A DNA stretch of 33,411 nucleotides from Myxococcales bacterium (GCA_020633625.1 JACKDJ010000038.1:1-33411); one strand, 5' to 3'. Shown: positions 15,961 to 24,944, counted from the first letter of the stretch. Notes: generated from the letters alone by a model not told the origin. A program made the numbers and translations.

Positions 15961-17466
15961 GTGAGCCTCTCGGCAACAGAGCTCTCCGACGTCGTCGACG
16001 CGTGCAGCGCCGCGCTCCTCGGCGCGCGCGTCATCGGCGTCCGCGCCAGCGCCGACGAGCCCCTCGCGCTCGTCCTGGAGCTCGATCCGCACCCCGTCGG
16101 CCCGCCCGCGACCCTCCTCGTCGCCGCCACACCCGGCGCGACTCGACTCGGTCGCGTGTCGCGCCGTCCCCCTGCGCCGGAGACGCCTCCCGCGATCGTC
16201 ATGCTGCTCCGAAAACGCGCGATGGGCGCTCGCCTCGAGGCGCTGAGCTGCCCAGCCGGCGACCGCGTCGTGTCGTTCGAGCTGCGACGCGGAGACCTCG
16301 TCACGGTCGTCGTCGCCGAGCTGCTCGGTCGCTGCGGCGCGATCATCGCCCTCGACGAAGATCGTCGTGTCCTCGCCGCGCTCCGCTCCGACGGCCTAGG
16401 CGACCGCGCGCGCCCGGGCGACCTCTACACGCCGCCGCCCCCCGTCCCCACCGGCGCCTCCCACGGGACCGCGCTCGTCGCCACAGCCGGCGACTCCCGC
16501 CGCGCCGGCTGGCCCGTCGAGACGCCGCCGGACGCCTTCGTCGAGGCTACATACGCCGAGGCGCTGAGCAGCGCCGCGCTCGCCACCCGGCTGCGCGCGG
16601 CCCTCCACCGCATCGACACGGCGCTCGCGCGGGCGCGCCGCAGGATCGCCGCGATCGAGCGCGATCTCGCGAAGATCGACCAGGCCGACGCCCTGCGCGT
16701 CGAGGCCGAGCTGCTGCAGGGGGCGTACGGACGCGTGCCGAGAGGCGCGGAGAGCGTCGAGGTCGACGACTGGTACGCCGACCCCCCGGCGCGACGCACG
16801 ATCGCCCTCGACCCGCGCGCCGACCTGCAGGGCAACATCGACGCGCGCTTTCGACGCTATCGCCGAATGCGGCGCGGTGAAGCCACCGCCCTCGAGCGCA
16901 TGCTCGCCGCGGAGTCAGAGCGCGACGCCCTCGCGGCCGTACGCACCACAGCGCCGTCCCCAGACGATGCCGCCGGAATCGTCGCGTTCGAGGCCGAGCT
17001 CGACCGGCTGCGCCTCCGAGCACCTGCCCAGCCCCCACCCGGCGCTCGCGACGGAAACCCGCAGGCCCGCGCCTACCACGTGTTCGTCGCCTCTGACGGC
17101 GCCGAGATCTGGGTCGGCAAGAACGCGCGCGACAACGACACGCTCACGTTCCGCGTCGCTCGCGGGCGTGACATTTGGCTGCATGCCGCCGACTGGCCTG
17201 GATCGCACGTCGTCATCCCCGTCCGCGCCGGCCCGCCTTCGCACCAGACGCTTCTCGAGGCCGCGCAGCTCGCCGCCCACTACTCCCGCGGTCGAGCAGA
17301 CACCGTCGTCGGGGTCCATGTCACCGAGCGCAAGCACGTCCGCAAGCCGAAGGGCGCGCCGGCCGGGCGGGTCTCCCTCGCGGGCGCGCGCACGCTGGAG
17401 ATCGGTCCGGACCCGGCAGTGATCGCCGCGCTCCATGCCCGGACCCCGCAAGACGCCGGCGACTGA
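15961..17466 (+). CDS. rqcH: RqcH/NFACT ribosome-quality-control protein
   Basis: The product is 501 residues from a GTG start; the following SLSATELSDVV matches the usual N-terminus of the family. NFACT-N occupies about 1-190, with LLRKRAMGARL and the conserved Asp-Arg pair at 101-102 (GDRVVSFEL). A coiled-coil region follows at about 205-330. NFACT-R (DUF814) at about 375-490 has WVGKNARDND, DIWLHA at 404-409, PGSHVVIP, and HVRKPKGAPAG. RqcH binds stalled large ribosomal subunits and directs C-terminal alanine tailing of the nascent chain. The Asp-Arg pair needed for tRNA recruitment is retained, which argues for activity. No clear ribosome-binding site is seen. The gene stands alone on the plus strand. 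Confidence 0.9.
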   Translation: MSLSATELSDVVDACSAALLGARVIGVRASADEPLALVLELDPHPVGPPATLLVAATPGATRLGRVSRRPPAPETPPAIVMLLRKRAMGARLEALSCPAGDRVVSFELRRGDLVTVVVAELLGRCGAIIALDEDRRVLAALRSDGLGDRARPGDLYTPPPPVPTGASHGTALVATAGDSRRAGWPVETPPDAFVEATYAEALSSAALATRLRAALHRIDTALARARRRIAAIERDLAKIDQADALRVEAELLQGAYGRVPRGAESVEVDDWYADPPARRTIALDPRADLQGNIDARFRRYRRMRRGEATALERMLAAESERDALAAVRTTAPSPDDAAGIVAFEAELDRLRLRAPAQPPPGARDGNPQARAYHVFVASDGAEIWVGKNARDNDTLTFRVARGRDIWLHAADWPGSHVVIPVRAGPPSHQTLLEAAQLAAHYSRGRADTVVGVHVTERKHVRKPKGAPAGRVSLAGARTLEIGPDPAVIAALHARTPQDAGD

Positions 17467-17541
17467 GCGGGCCCGCGAGCCAGACCCCGCCCGCGACGCT
17501 GCGCCCGCGCGGTTCTGCGACAACAGCGGCGCGCCGCGATC

Positions 17542-17679
17542 CTACTGCGGCGGCGGTGGCGCGCCGCGATCGTCGTCGTCGAACCGCACCCCGGCTCGCT
17601 CGGCGAAGAGCACCAACGCGAGCGCGCTCCCCGCGAGACACGCGGCGAGCCCGTAGATGAGCAGCGCCCCGACGGTCAT
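17542..17679 (-). CDS. 45-residue single-pass membrane protein coupled to lolA
   Basis: A short gene starts at ATG 17679, overlapping the stop of the LolA-like gene as ATGA. The product begins MTVGALLIYGLAACLAGSAL, forms one membrane segment (about 4-27), and ends in an acidic, proline-rich tail (FDDDDRG then APPPPQ). The overlap and the clean hydrophobic segment support a real gene; the short length leaves doubt. Near its end a 14-base direct repeat, GGCGCGCCGCGATC, occurs at 17528-17541 and 17558-17571. Function is unknown. Confidence 0.55.
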   Translation of the reverse strand: MTVGALLIYGLAACLAGSALALVLFAERAGVRFDDDDRGAPPPPQ

Positions 17680-18404
17680 CCGCCGTCGTCCGGGACCGAG
17701 ATCCGCGTGAAGCCCGACGGGATGTCGGCGACGAAGATCGCCGGGTCGACGCCCGCGTTGTAGCGGAGGTTGGTGAACGTGATCGTGTTGGTGTTGCCGA
17801 GCGCGTCGACGATCGTCGTCTCGGTGATCCGCGACGTGGCGCGGTCGATGACCAGTCGAAGCCGCGAGTAGTCGCTGGTCGGCACGCGCGGGACCAGGTC
17901 GAGCCGCGCCGTCGTCGCCGTCGAGTCCGGGCGCAGCGCAATGACGAAGTCCTCTTCGAGTCTGCCCTGCCCGACCAGGAAGCGCAGGGCGACGGGGATC
18001 TCGGCGTCTGCGACCGGGGCCGAGTAGTACTGCTCCTGCTCGAGGTCGATCGACCAGAGCTGCTCGCCGTCGAGGAGCAGGATTCGGCCCATCGCGCCTT
18101 CGTCGCCCGCGTAGTCCCACAGCATCTTGCCGGGGCGCAGGAACGCGACCTCGCCGGTCGACACACGTGTGTCACCGAGCGCGACGCGGGTAGACGACTG
18201 CCGGAACGACCCCGAGAAGTCGCGCAGGTCGTCGTAGGCGGCCTGGACGGCGGCGACGACGGCGGCGGCCTCGTCGGTCGTCGGGGCGGGGGCGGAGGCG
18301 GGCGCGGGCGGGGTGTCGAGCGCCTCGTTCGCGATGTCGAACGGGCCCCAGGCGAGCGACCCGGAGGCGAGCACGATGGCGAGCAGAGGTGCGGTGCGGT
18401 TCAT
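17676..18404 (-). CDS. LolA-like outer-membrane lipoprotein carrier protein
   Basis: The product is 242 residues with an N-terminal signal peptide (RTAPLLAIVLASGSLAWG), a Pro/Ala-rich spacer to about 45, and then the LolA-like fold: FSGSFRQSSTR, GEVAFLRPGKMLWDYAG, LLDGEQLWSIDLEQEQYY and VDALGNTNTITFTNLRYN. LolA carries lipoproteins across the periplasm to the outer membrane; the conserved GxxxFxRPGxxxW pattern is present. A GGAG lies 8 bases before the ATG. It is followed by the coupled 45-residue gene. It could instead be one of the LolA-like paralogues with another lipid cargo, since no LolB or LolCDE is nearby. Confidence 0.85.
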   Translation of the reverse strand: MNRTAPLLAIVLASGSLAWGPFDIANEALDTPPAPASAPAPTTDEAAAVVAAVQAAYDDLRDFSGSFRQSSTRVALGDTRVSTGEVAFLRPGKMLWDYAGDEGAMGRILLLDGEQLWSIDLEQEQYYSAPVADAEIPVALRFLVGQGRLEEDFVIALRPDSTATTARLDLVPRVPTSDYSRLRLVIDRATSRITETTIVDALGNTNTITFTNLRYNAGVDPAIFVADIPSGFTRISVPDDGG

Positions 18405-18443
18405 GGCGGGCTCCAGTACGAAGGCGCGCGAGGCGCGTACCGA

Positions 18444-19670
18444 TCAGTACGCGCTGGACCGGAGTTTATTCGACGGCTCTTCGTCGTCGGCGGCGGCCGA
18501 GACGCCCGGTCGGATGGCGACGCCGCCGCCGCCGTCGTCGTCATCGTCGTCGCTCGCGGCGATTCCGGGCCGAATGGACGTCGCGCCGTCGTGGTCGAGC
18601 TCGAGGTCCTCCGAGACGGACTGGTCTCGCAGCGCGGCGAGGTACTCGGCGGCCTCTTCGTCGTCGTACTCGTCGAAGACCTCTCCGATCAGGGTCTCGA
18701 TGATGTCTTCGAGGGTCACGACGCCCACGGTTCGGCGCTCCTCGCGCACGACGGCGAGGTGTGAGCGCCGGTCTTTCATCTGACGGAGGAGGGCGTCGAT
18801 CGGGCGGTCGGCGGGTGTGAACTCGACGCGGCGCAGGATGTCGCGGATGTGGAACCGATGCCGGTCGAAGTCGGTCGCCAGCAGCGCGAGCAGGTCTTTC
18901 GCGTAGACGACGCCGACGACGGTATCGAGCGTGCGCATGAAGACGGGCACGCGTGAGTGGCCGGCGTCGACGATGAACGCGAGGAGGTCGTCGAAGCCCA
19001 TCGAGATCGGGACCGCGATGACCTCGTCGCGCGGGACCATGACGTCGCGTGCGAGCTTGTCGTCGAGCTCGAGGACGGCGTCGAGGATTTCGGCCTGGTC
19101 GCCGGGGATGGAGCCCTCTTCGCCGCCGAGCTCGAACAGGTATCCGAGGTCCTCTTCGCTGACGAACGGCTTGGCGTCACCGGTGTCGACGCGGGAGATC
19201 ATCGACGAGAGGGCGACGAATCCTGCGTTGATGGGTCGGGTCGCGATGTAGAGCGGCTTGAGGATGGTGACGGCGAGGGGAGCGAGGGCGTCGGCGTGGG
19301 CGCGGGCGACGGTCTTGGGGGTGATCTCGCCGAATGTGAGTAGCAGGAACGTCATGACGCCAACGGCGACGGCGATGGGGCTGACGCCGCCGGGGAGGGC
19401 GGCGTCTGCGAGGACGGACGTCGCGAACTGCGTGGCCAGGGCCGACGCGGTGATGTTCACGATGTTGTTGAAGATGAGGATGGTGGTGAGCAGCTCTGCG
19501 GGGCGCTTGAGCCAGAGCTCGAGCGCGCGCGCGCCGCGCCCCCCGGTGTCGATGAGGCGTCGCGTGCGCATCCGGTCGAGGCCGGTGAGCGCGGTCTCGG
19601 CGCCGCTGAAGAAGGCGGAGCCGACGAGACACGCGACGATTCCCAGGGCCGCTGTGGTGGAGTCGCTCAT
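18444..19670 (-). CDS. CNNM/CBS membrane protein (HlyC/CorC family) with acidic tail
   Basis: The product is 408 residues. The DUF21/CNNM transmembrane domain occupies about 1-175 (SAFFSGAETALTGLDRMR; ILIFNNIVNI; LLTFGEITPKTVAR are signature motifs). Two CBS domains follow at about 205-330 (MVPRDEVIAVPISM, SRVPVFM, VGVVYAKDLL; SHLAVVREE, VGVVTLEDIIETLIGEV). These proteins are linked to magnesium/cobalt efflux or tolerance, with CBS domains binding nucleotides. The usual C-terminal CorC/HlyC domain is absent; instead there is a tail of about 75 residues with two IRPG-(I/V)-(A/S)-A motifs and runs of Asp. The transport role is family knowledge only. Confidence 0.9.
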   Translation of the reverse strand: MSDSTTAALGIVACLVGSAFFSGAETALTGLDRMRTRRLIDTGGRGARALELWLKRPAELLTTILIFNNIVNITASALATQFATSVLADAALPGGVSPIAVAVGVMTFLLLTFGEITPKTVARAHADALAPLAVTILKPLYIATRPINAGFVALSSMISRVDTGDAKPFVSEEDLGYLFELGGEEGSIPGDQAEILDAVLELDDKLARDVMVPRDEVIAVPISMGFDDLLAFIVDAGHSRVPVFMRTLDTVVGVVYAKDLLALLATDFDRHRFHIRDILRRVEFTPADRPIDALLRQMKDRRSHLAVVREERRTVGVVTLEDIIETLIGEVFDEYDDEEAAEYLAALRDQSVSEDLELDHDGATSIRPGIAASDDDDDDGGGGVAIRPGVSAAADDEEPSNKLRSSAY

Positions 19671-20041
19671 GGTCGCGGCGGGCGCGCGGGGGCGCGCGGG
19701 CAGCTACCTGGAGGCTCGGATTCTCGGGGCGCGGGCATCGTCGAAAGGGAGGGCGACGGGGGCAGTATCGAGCCGGGGGGCGGCGGTGTCAAACGGGCGG
19801 TTGGGTGGTGGTGTCTCGCTCGCGGTGACGAGCGCTCGGGGCGATCGCGCCGACGCCGGGTCGTTGTTCGGGCAAGGGCTTGAAATCCAAGGGAATGCGG
19901 AGCTTGACACGCTGCGCGCGCCGCGGTACACGCCCACGTGCCGCGCGCGAGTGCGGCGGCGAGTATCCAACGAGTCCGGCCCGCGGACACGGCGCCCGAT
20001 CGGGCAACCGTTTCGCGTCCTGAGCCCAAGGAGTCGAGACC
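19671..20041. promoter_or_regulatory. 371-base divergent intergenic region
   Basis: There is no gene here. It separates the CNNM gene (minus) from the TRAP operon (plus). It contains a likely sigma-70 promoter at 19904-19932, an inverted repeat GTCCG-N5-CGGAC at 19974-19988 and a strong ribosome-binding site AAGGAG at 20028-20033, 8 bases before the tatT-like start. No promoter for the minus-strand gene was recognised. Confidence 0.5.
19904..19932 (+). promoter_or_regulatory. Candidate sigma-70 promoter of the TRAP operon
   Basis: A perfect -35 box TTGACA (19904-19909) is followed, after 17 bases, by a weak -10 TACACG (19927-19932). It lies about 110 bases before the first gene of the TRAP operon. 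The spacing is ideal; the -10 matches only three of six positions. Confidence 0.4.
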
Positions 20042-20974
20042 ATGCAGAGAAGCCTGTTTCACGCCCTGATCCTCGGCTCGTTGATGGTGGTCGCGGTCGG
20101 CTGCGGCGGCGGGTCCGCGGGCTCGCCGGTCGTCGAAGACATCGACGCGCTGATCGCCGCGACGGGTACGGGCGAGTTCGCGGCGCTTGTGGCCGAGGGC
20201 GACGCAGCGTGGGAGCGGCGCGGCGACCGGGCCGGGACCGAGGCGGCGATCGCAGCCTGGGAGGCGGCGATCCACGCGCCGACGGGGGCAAACGTGAACC
20301 GGCGGCTCGCGATGACCCCGGTCTTCGTGAAGCTGTCTCAGGGCTACTACTGGCTCGCGCACGCGCACCTGCGGTTCGACGAGACGGCGACCGACGACGA
20401 CATGCTGGCGACGTACGAGCGCGGCATGGACTACGGCGCGCAGGCGATCGCGCTCCGTAACGACGACTGGCGGCGGGCGCTGCTGTACGAGACGCCGATC
20501 CCCGAGGCGGCGAACCTGCTGACCGTCGACGACGTGCCGGCGGTCTACTGGCACGCGACGAACCTCGGCCGCTGGGGCCTGGTTCGCGGCATCGCCACCG
20601 TCCTCTCCCGCGTCAGCGACATCAAGGCGATGATGGACCGCGTCGAGGCGCTCGCGCCGGAGTTCTACTACAACGCGACCAACCGGTACTTCGGGGTCTA
20701 CTACACGAAGCTTCCGTTCGGGAATCCCGACCTCGACCAGGCCCGCCGCCGCCTCGAGGCGTGCATCGCTGCGCACCCCGAGTACCTCGAGACGCGCGTC
20801 CTGCTCGCCGACGACTGGGCGATCGTCGCGCAGGACCGCGCCGTCGCCGAGCAGCAGCTCCAGTTTGTCCTCGACGCCGACCCGACCGTCGACCCGGCGC
20901 TCGAGCCCGAGAACCGGAACGCGCAGCGCCGCGCCGCGCTCCTCCTCGGCGAGCTCGACGAGAACTTCCGCTGA
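20042..20974 (+). CDS. TatT-family TRAP-associated lipoprotein
   Basis: The product is 310 residues with a signal peptide ending VVAVGC (lipidated Cys at about 21). The rest is helical with repeat-like segments: AAWERRGDRAGTEAAIAAWE, LSQGYYWLAHAHLRF, and ALRNDDWRRALLYE. This matches the TatT component of TRAP transporters, a trimeric TPR-like lipoprotein first described in Treponema that binds the substrate protein. The next three genes are the TRAP binding protein and permeases, which supports the call. A strong AAGGAG ribosome-binding site fixes the start. The substrate is unknown; TatPT systems have been proposed to carry hydrophobic ligands. Confidence 0.88.
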   Translation: MQRSLFHALILGSLMVVAVGCGGGSAGSPVVEDIDALIAATGTGEFAALVAEGDAAWERRGDRAGTEAAIAAWEAAIHAPTGANVNRRLAMTPVFVKLSQGYYWLAHAHLRFDETATDDDMLATYERGMDYGAQAIALRNDDWRRALLYETPIPEAANLLTVDDVPAVYWHATNLGRWGLVRGIATVLSRVSDIKAMMDRVEALAPEFYYNATNRYFGVYYTKLPFGNPDLDQARRRLEACIAAHPEYLETRVLLADDWAIVAQDRAVAEQQLQFVLDADPTVDPALEPENRNAQRRAALLLGELDENFR

Positions 20975-21048
20975 TTGAATGGGGCGCCCCCTCGCGGCGT
21001 CCCGACGCGCAGCGGCACTCACGCCGCGCCCAACCCTCCCAGCAAGCC

Positions 21049-22059
21049 ATGCACACACGCACCCTCGCCACGCTCGCTCTCGCGGCGGGCGCCCTCCTCA
21101 CCAGCGCCACCGCCGCCGCGACCGAGTGCACCGTCGACGCCCCGTGCGTCATGCGCATCTCGACCGTCGCGCCGCGCGGAACCCCATGGGCGCAGCAGCT
21201 CGACCGCCTCAAGAACCGCATCGAAGAGGAGTCCGGCGGCCGCATCGACGTCCGCACGTTCCTCGGAGCCTCCGAAGGTGAGGTCTCGCTCGCCCGCCAG
21301 TGCAAGGACGGGGCCCTCGAGGGCGTCGGCGTCAGCACCGGCGCCATCGCCGAGCTCGTCCCACAGATGGGCGTCTTCGAGCTGCCGTTCCTGTTCGACT
21401 CGCCCGAGCAGGCCGACCGCGTCATCGACAACGCGCTCGCACAGCCGATCAGCGACGTCCTCTCGCAAAACGGGTTCCTGCTCTACATCTTCAGCGAGAA
21501 CGGCTTCCGGAACTTCGCCACGTCGGGCGGTCACGCCGTCCACTCCGGTGCCGACCTCGCCACCCTCCAGATGCGCAGCCAGGAGAGCTGGATCCACGAG
21601 GAGATGTACCGCGCCCTCGGTGGCCACCCCGTCTCGATCCCCGTGACCGAGGTCTCGTCGGCGCTCTCCTCCGGCAACGTCCAGGGCTTCGACAACACCC
21701 CGCTCTACTCCCAGGCCGCCGGCTGGCACGAGTTCATCGACACGTGGACGGTGTCGAACCACATCTACCAGCCCGCCGTCGTCGTCTACAACAAGGCCTG
21801 GTTCGACGGCCTCCCCGCCGACCTCCAGGCCGTCCTCACCGCGAACCGCGCCGAGGAAACCCGCCGCGGACGCCGTGACATCCGTGCGCTCAACCCGATG
21901 CTCATCCAGAACTTCACCGCGTTCGGCGTCACCGTCTACACGATGACGGCTTCGGAGCGACAAGCCATGGCCACCGCCACGCACGGCGTCTACGACATGT
22001 TCCGCACCCGCGTCCCCGGCGGCGGACAGCTCCTCGACCTCGTGCTCGCCAACCGCTGA
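21049..22059 (+). CDS. dctP: TRAP transporter solute-binding protein (DctP family)
   Basis: The product is 336 residues with a signal peptide (ATLALAAGALLTSATAAA). The mature part begins CTVDAPCVMRISTVAPRGTP and shows the DctP pattern: RIEEESGGRIDVRTFLG, LGGHPVSIPVTEVSSALSSG and a binding-site region LQMRSQESW, in which Arg176 aligns with the arginine that holds the substrate carboxylate. The motif usually reading VDGxE is VQGFD here. The protein binds its solute in the periplasm and delivers it to the DctQM permease. The TatT gene lies 74 bases upstream. The two early cysteines may form a disulfide. The ligand cannot be read from sequence. Confidence 0.92.
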   Translation: MHTRTLATLALAAGALLTSATAAATECTVDAPCVMRISTVAPRGTPWAQQLDRLKNRIEEESGGRIDVRTFLGASEGEVSLARQCKDGALEGVGVSTGAIAELVPQMGVFELPFLFDSPEQADRVIDNALAQPISDVLSQNGFLLYIFSENGFRNFATSGGHAVHSGADLATLQMRSQESWIHEEMYRALGGHPVSIPVTEVSSALSSGNVQGFDNTPLYSQAAGWHEFIDTWTVSNHIYQPAVVVYNKAWFDGLPADLQAVLTANRAEETRRGRRDIRALNPMLIQNFTAFGVTVYTMTASERQAMATATHGVYDMFRTRVPGGGQLLDLVLANR

Positions 22060-22117
22060 CCCAAGCCCGCCCCGCACGACACCCGACCCCGTATCAGGTC
22101 GACGCCGCAGAGACGTC

Positions 22118-23077
22118 ATGTCTAGCCCTCAGCCCAGCGACAGCCCGACGCGCTACGGAGACGCAGTGCGCCGCGCATCGCCTACGCTGAGGGCGCTCGG
22201 CTGGGTCGACGACGCCCTCTACGGCGCCGAGCGCGTCACCGTCACCACCGCGCTGCTCATCATGAGCGGCGTCGTGTGCCTCAACATCCTGTACCAGCTC
22301 CTCGTCGCGCAGTCCGTCGTCCTGCGCCAAGTGCGCGACGGTGCTGCGTCCGCTCTAGAGCTCTGGCCGTCTGTGGCCGTGCTCGCCGCCTGCGCAGCCA
22401 TCGCAAGCGCCGTGTGGTCGCGGGCACCGAGCTGCAGCGGGAACCCGCCCGCGCAGCGGGCCCTGACCGCCGTCACCGTCATCGGCCTCGCCCTGTTCGG
22501 CCTCGCCGTCGCCAGCGCGCCCAGCAACCTCGTCGTCGCCGCCGTCGCCCTCGGGGCCGGCGCCGTCACCGCGGTGGTCGTCCTCGACAGACCTCGACAT
22601 GCCCCCGCGCTCCCGCTGAGCCCCGGCGCGCGCGGCGAGCTCGGCGTCACCGCGGCGCTGACCGTCGTCGGCATCGTCGCGTCGGTCCGCTTTGTCCCGG
22701 TCGGCTACTCGTGGGCGCAGAAGCTCGCGCTCTTCTTGCTCCTCTGGGTCGCGTTCATCGGCGCCTCGATGGCCACGCACGACGGGCGCCACCTGCGCGT
22801 CGACGCCGTCCGGAAGGCGATCCCCGAGCGCGTTATGCCGTGGTTCGACGCCGCGTCCCACGCCGCCGCCGCCGTCTTCACCGCCGGCTTCGCGTACCTC
22901 GCGTACCTCTACTTCGTCGACCGCCTCGAAGAGACCCCGGCCCCCGGGCAGATCCCCGACTGGCTCAAGGTCCTCGCGATCCCCACATCCCTCGCCCTCG
23001 TCACCGCCCGCTTCACGCTGCGGTCCGCCGAGGCAGCGGTCTTTGGCATGCGCCGCGGCGCAGGAGGGGGCGCTTGA
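22118..23077 (+). CDS. dctQ: Enlarged TRAP small permease (DctQ family)
   Basis: The product is 319 residues, almost twice the usual 160-190. The first DctQ helix (TALLIMSGVVCLNILYQLLV, about 42-62) is followed by an insertion of about 130-150 residues with four predicted helices (about 83-103, 115-135, 140-157, 176-196). Then come the DctQ helix and loop KLALFLLLWVAFIGASMAT, GRHLRVDAV and two last helices. The ATG follows the dctP stop by 58 bases; its stop overlaps the start of dctM as TTGA. Small permeases pair with DctM in the inner membrane. Confidence 0.85.
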   Translation: MSSPQPSDSPTRYGDAVRRASPTLRALGWVDDALYGAERVTVTTALLIMSGVVCLNILYQLLVAQSVVLRQVRDGAASALELWPSVAVLAACAAIASAVWSRAPSCSGNPPAQRALTAVTVIGLALFGLAVASAPSNLVVAAVALGAGAVTAVVVLDRPRHAPALPLSPGARGELGVTAALTVVGIVASVRFVPVGYSWAQKLALFLLLWVAFIGASMATHDGRHLRVDAVRKAIPERVMPWFDAASHAAAAVFTAGFAYLAYLYFVDRLEETPAPGQIPDWLKVLAIPTSLALVTARFTLRSAEAAVFGMRRGAGGGA

Positions 23078-24723
23078 GCGCGCTGGCGATCGGCGTCGTC
23101 GTCATCATCGTCGCGGCCATCGCGCTCGGTGAGCCGCTCTACGTCCTCATCGGCGGCATCTCTGCGTGGCTCCTCGTCGGCAGCGGCGAGTACCCCGACT
23201 TCGAGGGGCTGAAGACCGTCGTCGAGATGACCCGCGAGCTCTCCGACAAGGAGGTCCTGCTCGCAATCCCGTTCTTCGTGATCTCGGGCGCCCTCATGTC
23301 CGAGGGCGACATCGCCCGCCGCCTGATCGCCGTGGCGCGCGCCCTCTTCGCGCCGATCCCCGGCAGCCTCGCAGTGTCGGCCGTCACCGCCTGTGTCTTC
23401 TTCGCCGCGATCTCCGGGTCCTCGCCGGTCACCGTCATCGCCATCGGCTCGATCCTCTATCCCGCCCTCGTGGCCGACGGCTACTCCGAGCGCTTCTCGG
23501 CCGGCCTCCTCACGTCCGCGGGCAGCCTCGGCATCCTCATTCCGCCGTCGATCCCGATGATCGTCTACGCGATCATCGTCCCGGATGGCTTCCGCGACCC
23601 CTCCGGCTACCACGTCGCCGGACCCGACGGGACCCTCGGCCTGGTCGAGCTCTTCCTCGCGGGCATTGGCCCCGGCATCCTGATCGGCGCTATCCTCGCT
23701 GGCGCCGCCGTGTTCACCGGTCTCCGGTCACGCACCGCGACGTCCCCGACATCGCTCGCTCAGATCGCCCGCGCGTTTCGCGAAGGGTCGTGGTCCCTGA
23801 TGCTGCCCGTCCTGATCCTCGGGGGCATCTATACCGGCATCTTCACGCCCACCCAGGCGGCGGCCGTGAGCGTCGCCTACGCGCTTGTGGTCGAGCTCTA
23901 CATCCACCGCAGCCTGAGCCTGCGCGACCTGCCGCGGATCCTCAGCGAGTCGACCGTCCTCATCGGCTCCCTCCTGATCATCCTGGCGCTGGCACAGGGC
24001 TTCAACAAGTACCTGACGCTCGCCGAGGTAGGCCCCCGCTCCATCGCCGCGCTGCAGGAGCTCGAGCTGACGCCGGTCGCCTTCCTCCTGATCCTGAACC
24101 TGCTGCTGCTCGTCGTCGGATGCTTCATGGACATCCTGTCGGCGATCCTGATCCTCGTCCCGCTCGTTAGCCCGATCGCCTTCGGTCTCGGCATTCACCC
24201 GATGCACCTCGCGATCATCGTCATCGTGAACCTCGAGATCGGCTACCTGACCCCGCCGGTCGGGCTAAACCTGTTCGTCGCCAGCACGATCTTCCGCCGC
24301 TCGATCGGCGACATCATCCGGTCCGTGGCGCCCTTCGTCGCGCTGATGCTCGTCGGGCTGGCCGCCGTGACCTACATCCCGACGATCTCCCTCGGCCTCG
24401 TCGCGGCGAAGAACGGCCAGTCGCCGCTCGTGCCGTTCCCCGAGCGCAAGCTGCCGATGATCGAGCTCGGCGTTCCCGACGCGGCCCGGTTCCTGGCGAC
24501 GCTCGCAGACGACGACGGCGAGGAGGCTGCCGCGGCGGCACCTTCGGCAGCGGACCCCGGACGGCCGCTCACCATCGAAGAGATGATGGCCGCCGCCCAG
24601 GCCGAACAGGAGGCCGAGGCGCTCGGCGACCTGGAGTACGAGACGCTTCAGGCGGTCCTCGAAGACTTCCGCGCCGTACTGTCGGGTCGACTCCAGCTCA
24701 GCGAGCTCGGCGAAGAGCGCTGA
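23074..24723 (+). CDS. dctM: TRAP large permease (DctM family) with C-terminal tail
   Basis: The product is 549 residues from a TTG start; AGGAGG at 23062-23067 lies 6 bases upstream and the start overlaps the dctQ stop, so translation is coupled. A dozen or so hydrophobic helices carry DctM signatures: VLLAIPFFVISGALM, FFAAISGSSPVTVIAIGSI, SAGSLGILIPPSIPMIVYA and YLTPPVGLNLFVAS. The channel moves solute into the cytoplasm with sodium or proton gradients. Family members are about 425-440 residues; this one has an extra C-terminal tail of about 110 residues, Ala/Glu-rich and helical (TIEEMMAAAQAEQEAEALG). The last gene of the operon. Confidence 0.93.
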   Translation: MSALAIGVVVIIVAAIALGEPLYVLIGGISAWLLVGSGEYPDFEGLKTVVEMTRELSDKEVLLAIPFFVISGALMSEGDIARRLIAVARALFAPIPGSLAVSAVTACVFFAAISGSSPVTVIAIGSILYPALVADGYSERFSAGLLTSAGSLGILIPPSIPMIVYAIIVPDGFRDPSGYHVAGPDGTLGLVELFLAGIGPGILIGAILAGAAVFTGLRSRTATSPTSLAQIARAFREGSWSLMLPVLILGGIYTGIFTPTQAAAVSVAYALVVELYIHRSLSLRDLPRILSESTVLIGSLLIILALAQGFNKYLTLAEVGPRSIAALQELELTPVAFLLILNLLLLVVGCFMDILSAILILVPLVSPIAFGLGIHPMHLAIIVIVNLEIGYLTPPVGLNLFVASTIFRRSIGDIIRSVAPFVALMLVGLAAVTYIPTISLGLVAAKNGQSPLVPFPERKLPMIELGVPDAARFLATLADDDGEEAAAAAPSAADPGRPLTIEEMMAAAQAEQEAEALGDLEYETLQAVLEDFRAVLSGRLQLSELGEER

Positions 24724-24769
24724 CCTCAAACGGCGGTCCGATTCGAGTCCGGGCGGGCAAGTCGGTGCT

Positions 24770-24940
24770 CCGACATTACCCTCGGGCGGGCGTTCCGGCG
24801 GGGCCGACATTACCCTCGGGCGGGAGTTCCGGCGGGTCCGACATTACCCTCGGGCGGGAGTTCCGGGTCCGACATTACTACGCTCGGGCGGGGCGTTTGT
24901 GGGGCTCCGACACTACCCTCGGGCGGGAGTTCCGGCGGCT
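24770..24940 (+). repeat. Intergenic tandem repeat array B (five copies)
   Basis: Five copies of a unit beginning CCGACATTACCCTCGGGCGGG start at 24770, 24804, 24838, 24869 and 24907 (spacing 34, 34, 31, 38). Most continue AGTTCCGGCGGGT. The fourth has a small insertion (TACTACGCTCGGGCGGGG) and the fifth has CACTACC in place of CATTACC, as in array A. The array starts 46 bases after the dctM stop and ends against the IS element. No gene lies in 24724-24944. Confidence 0.88.
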
Positions 24941-24944
24941 CCGA

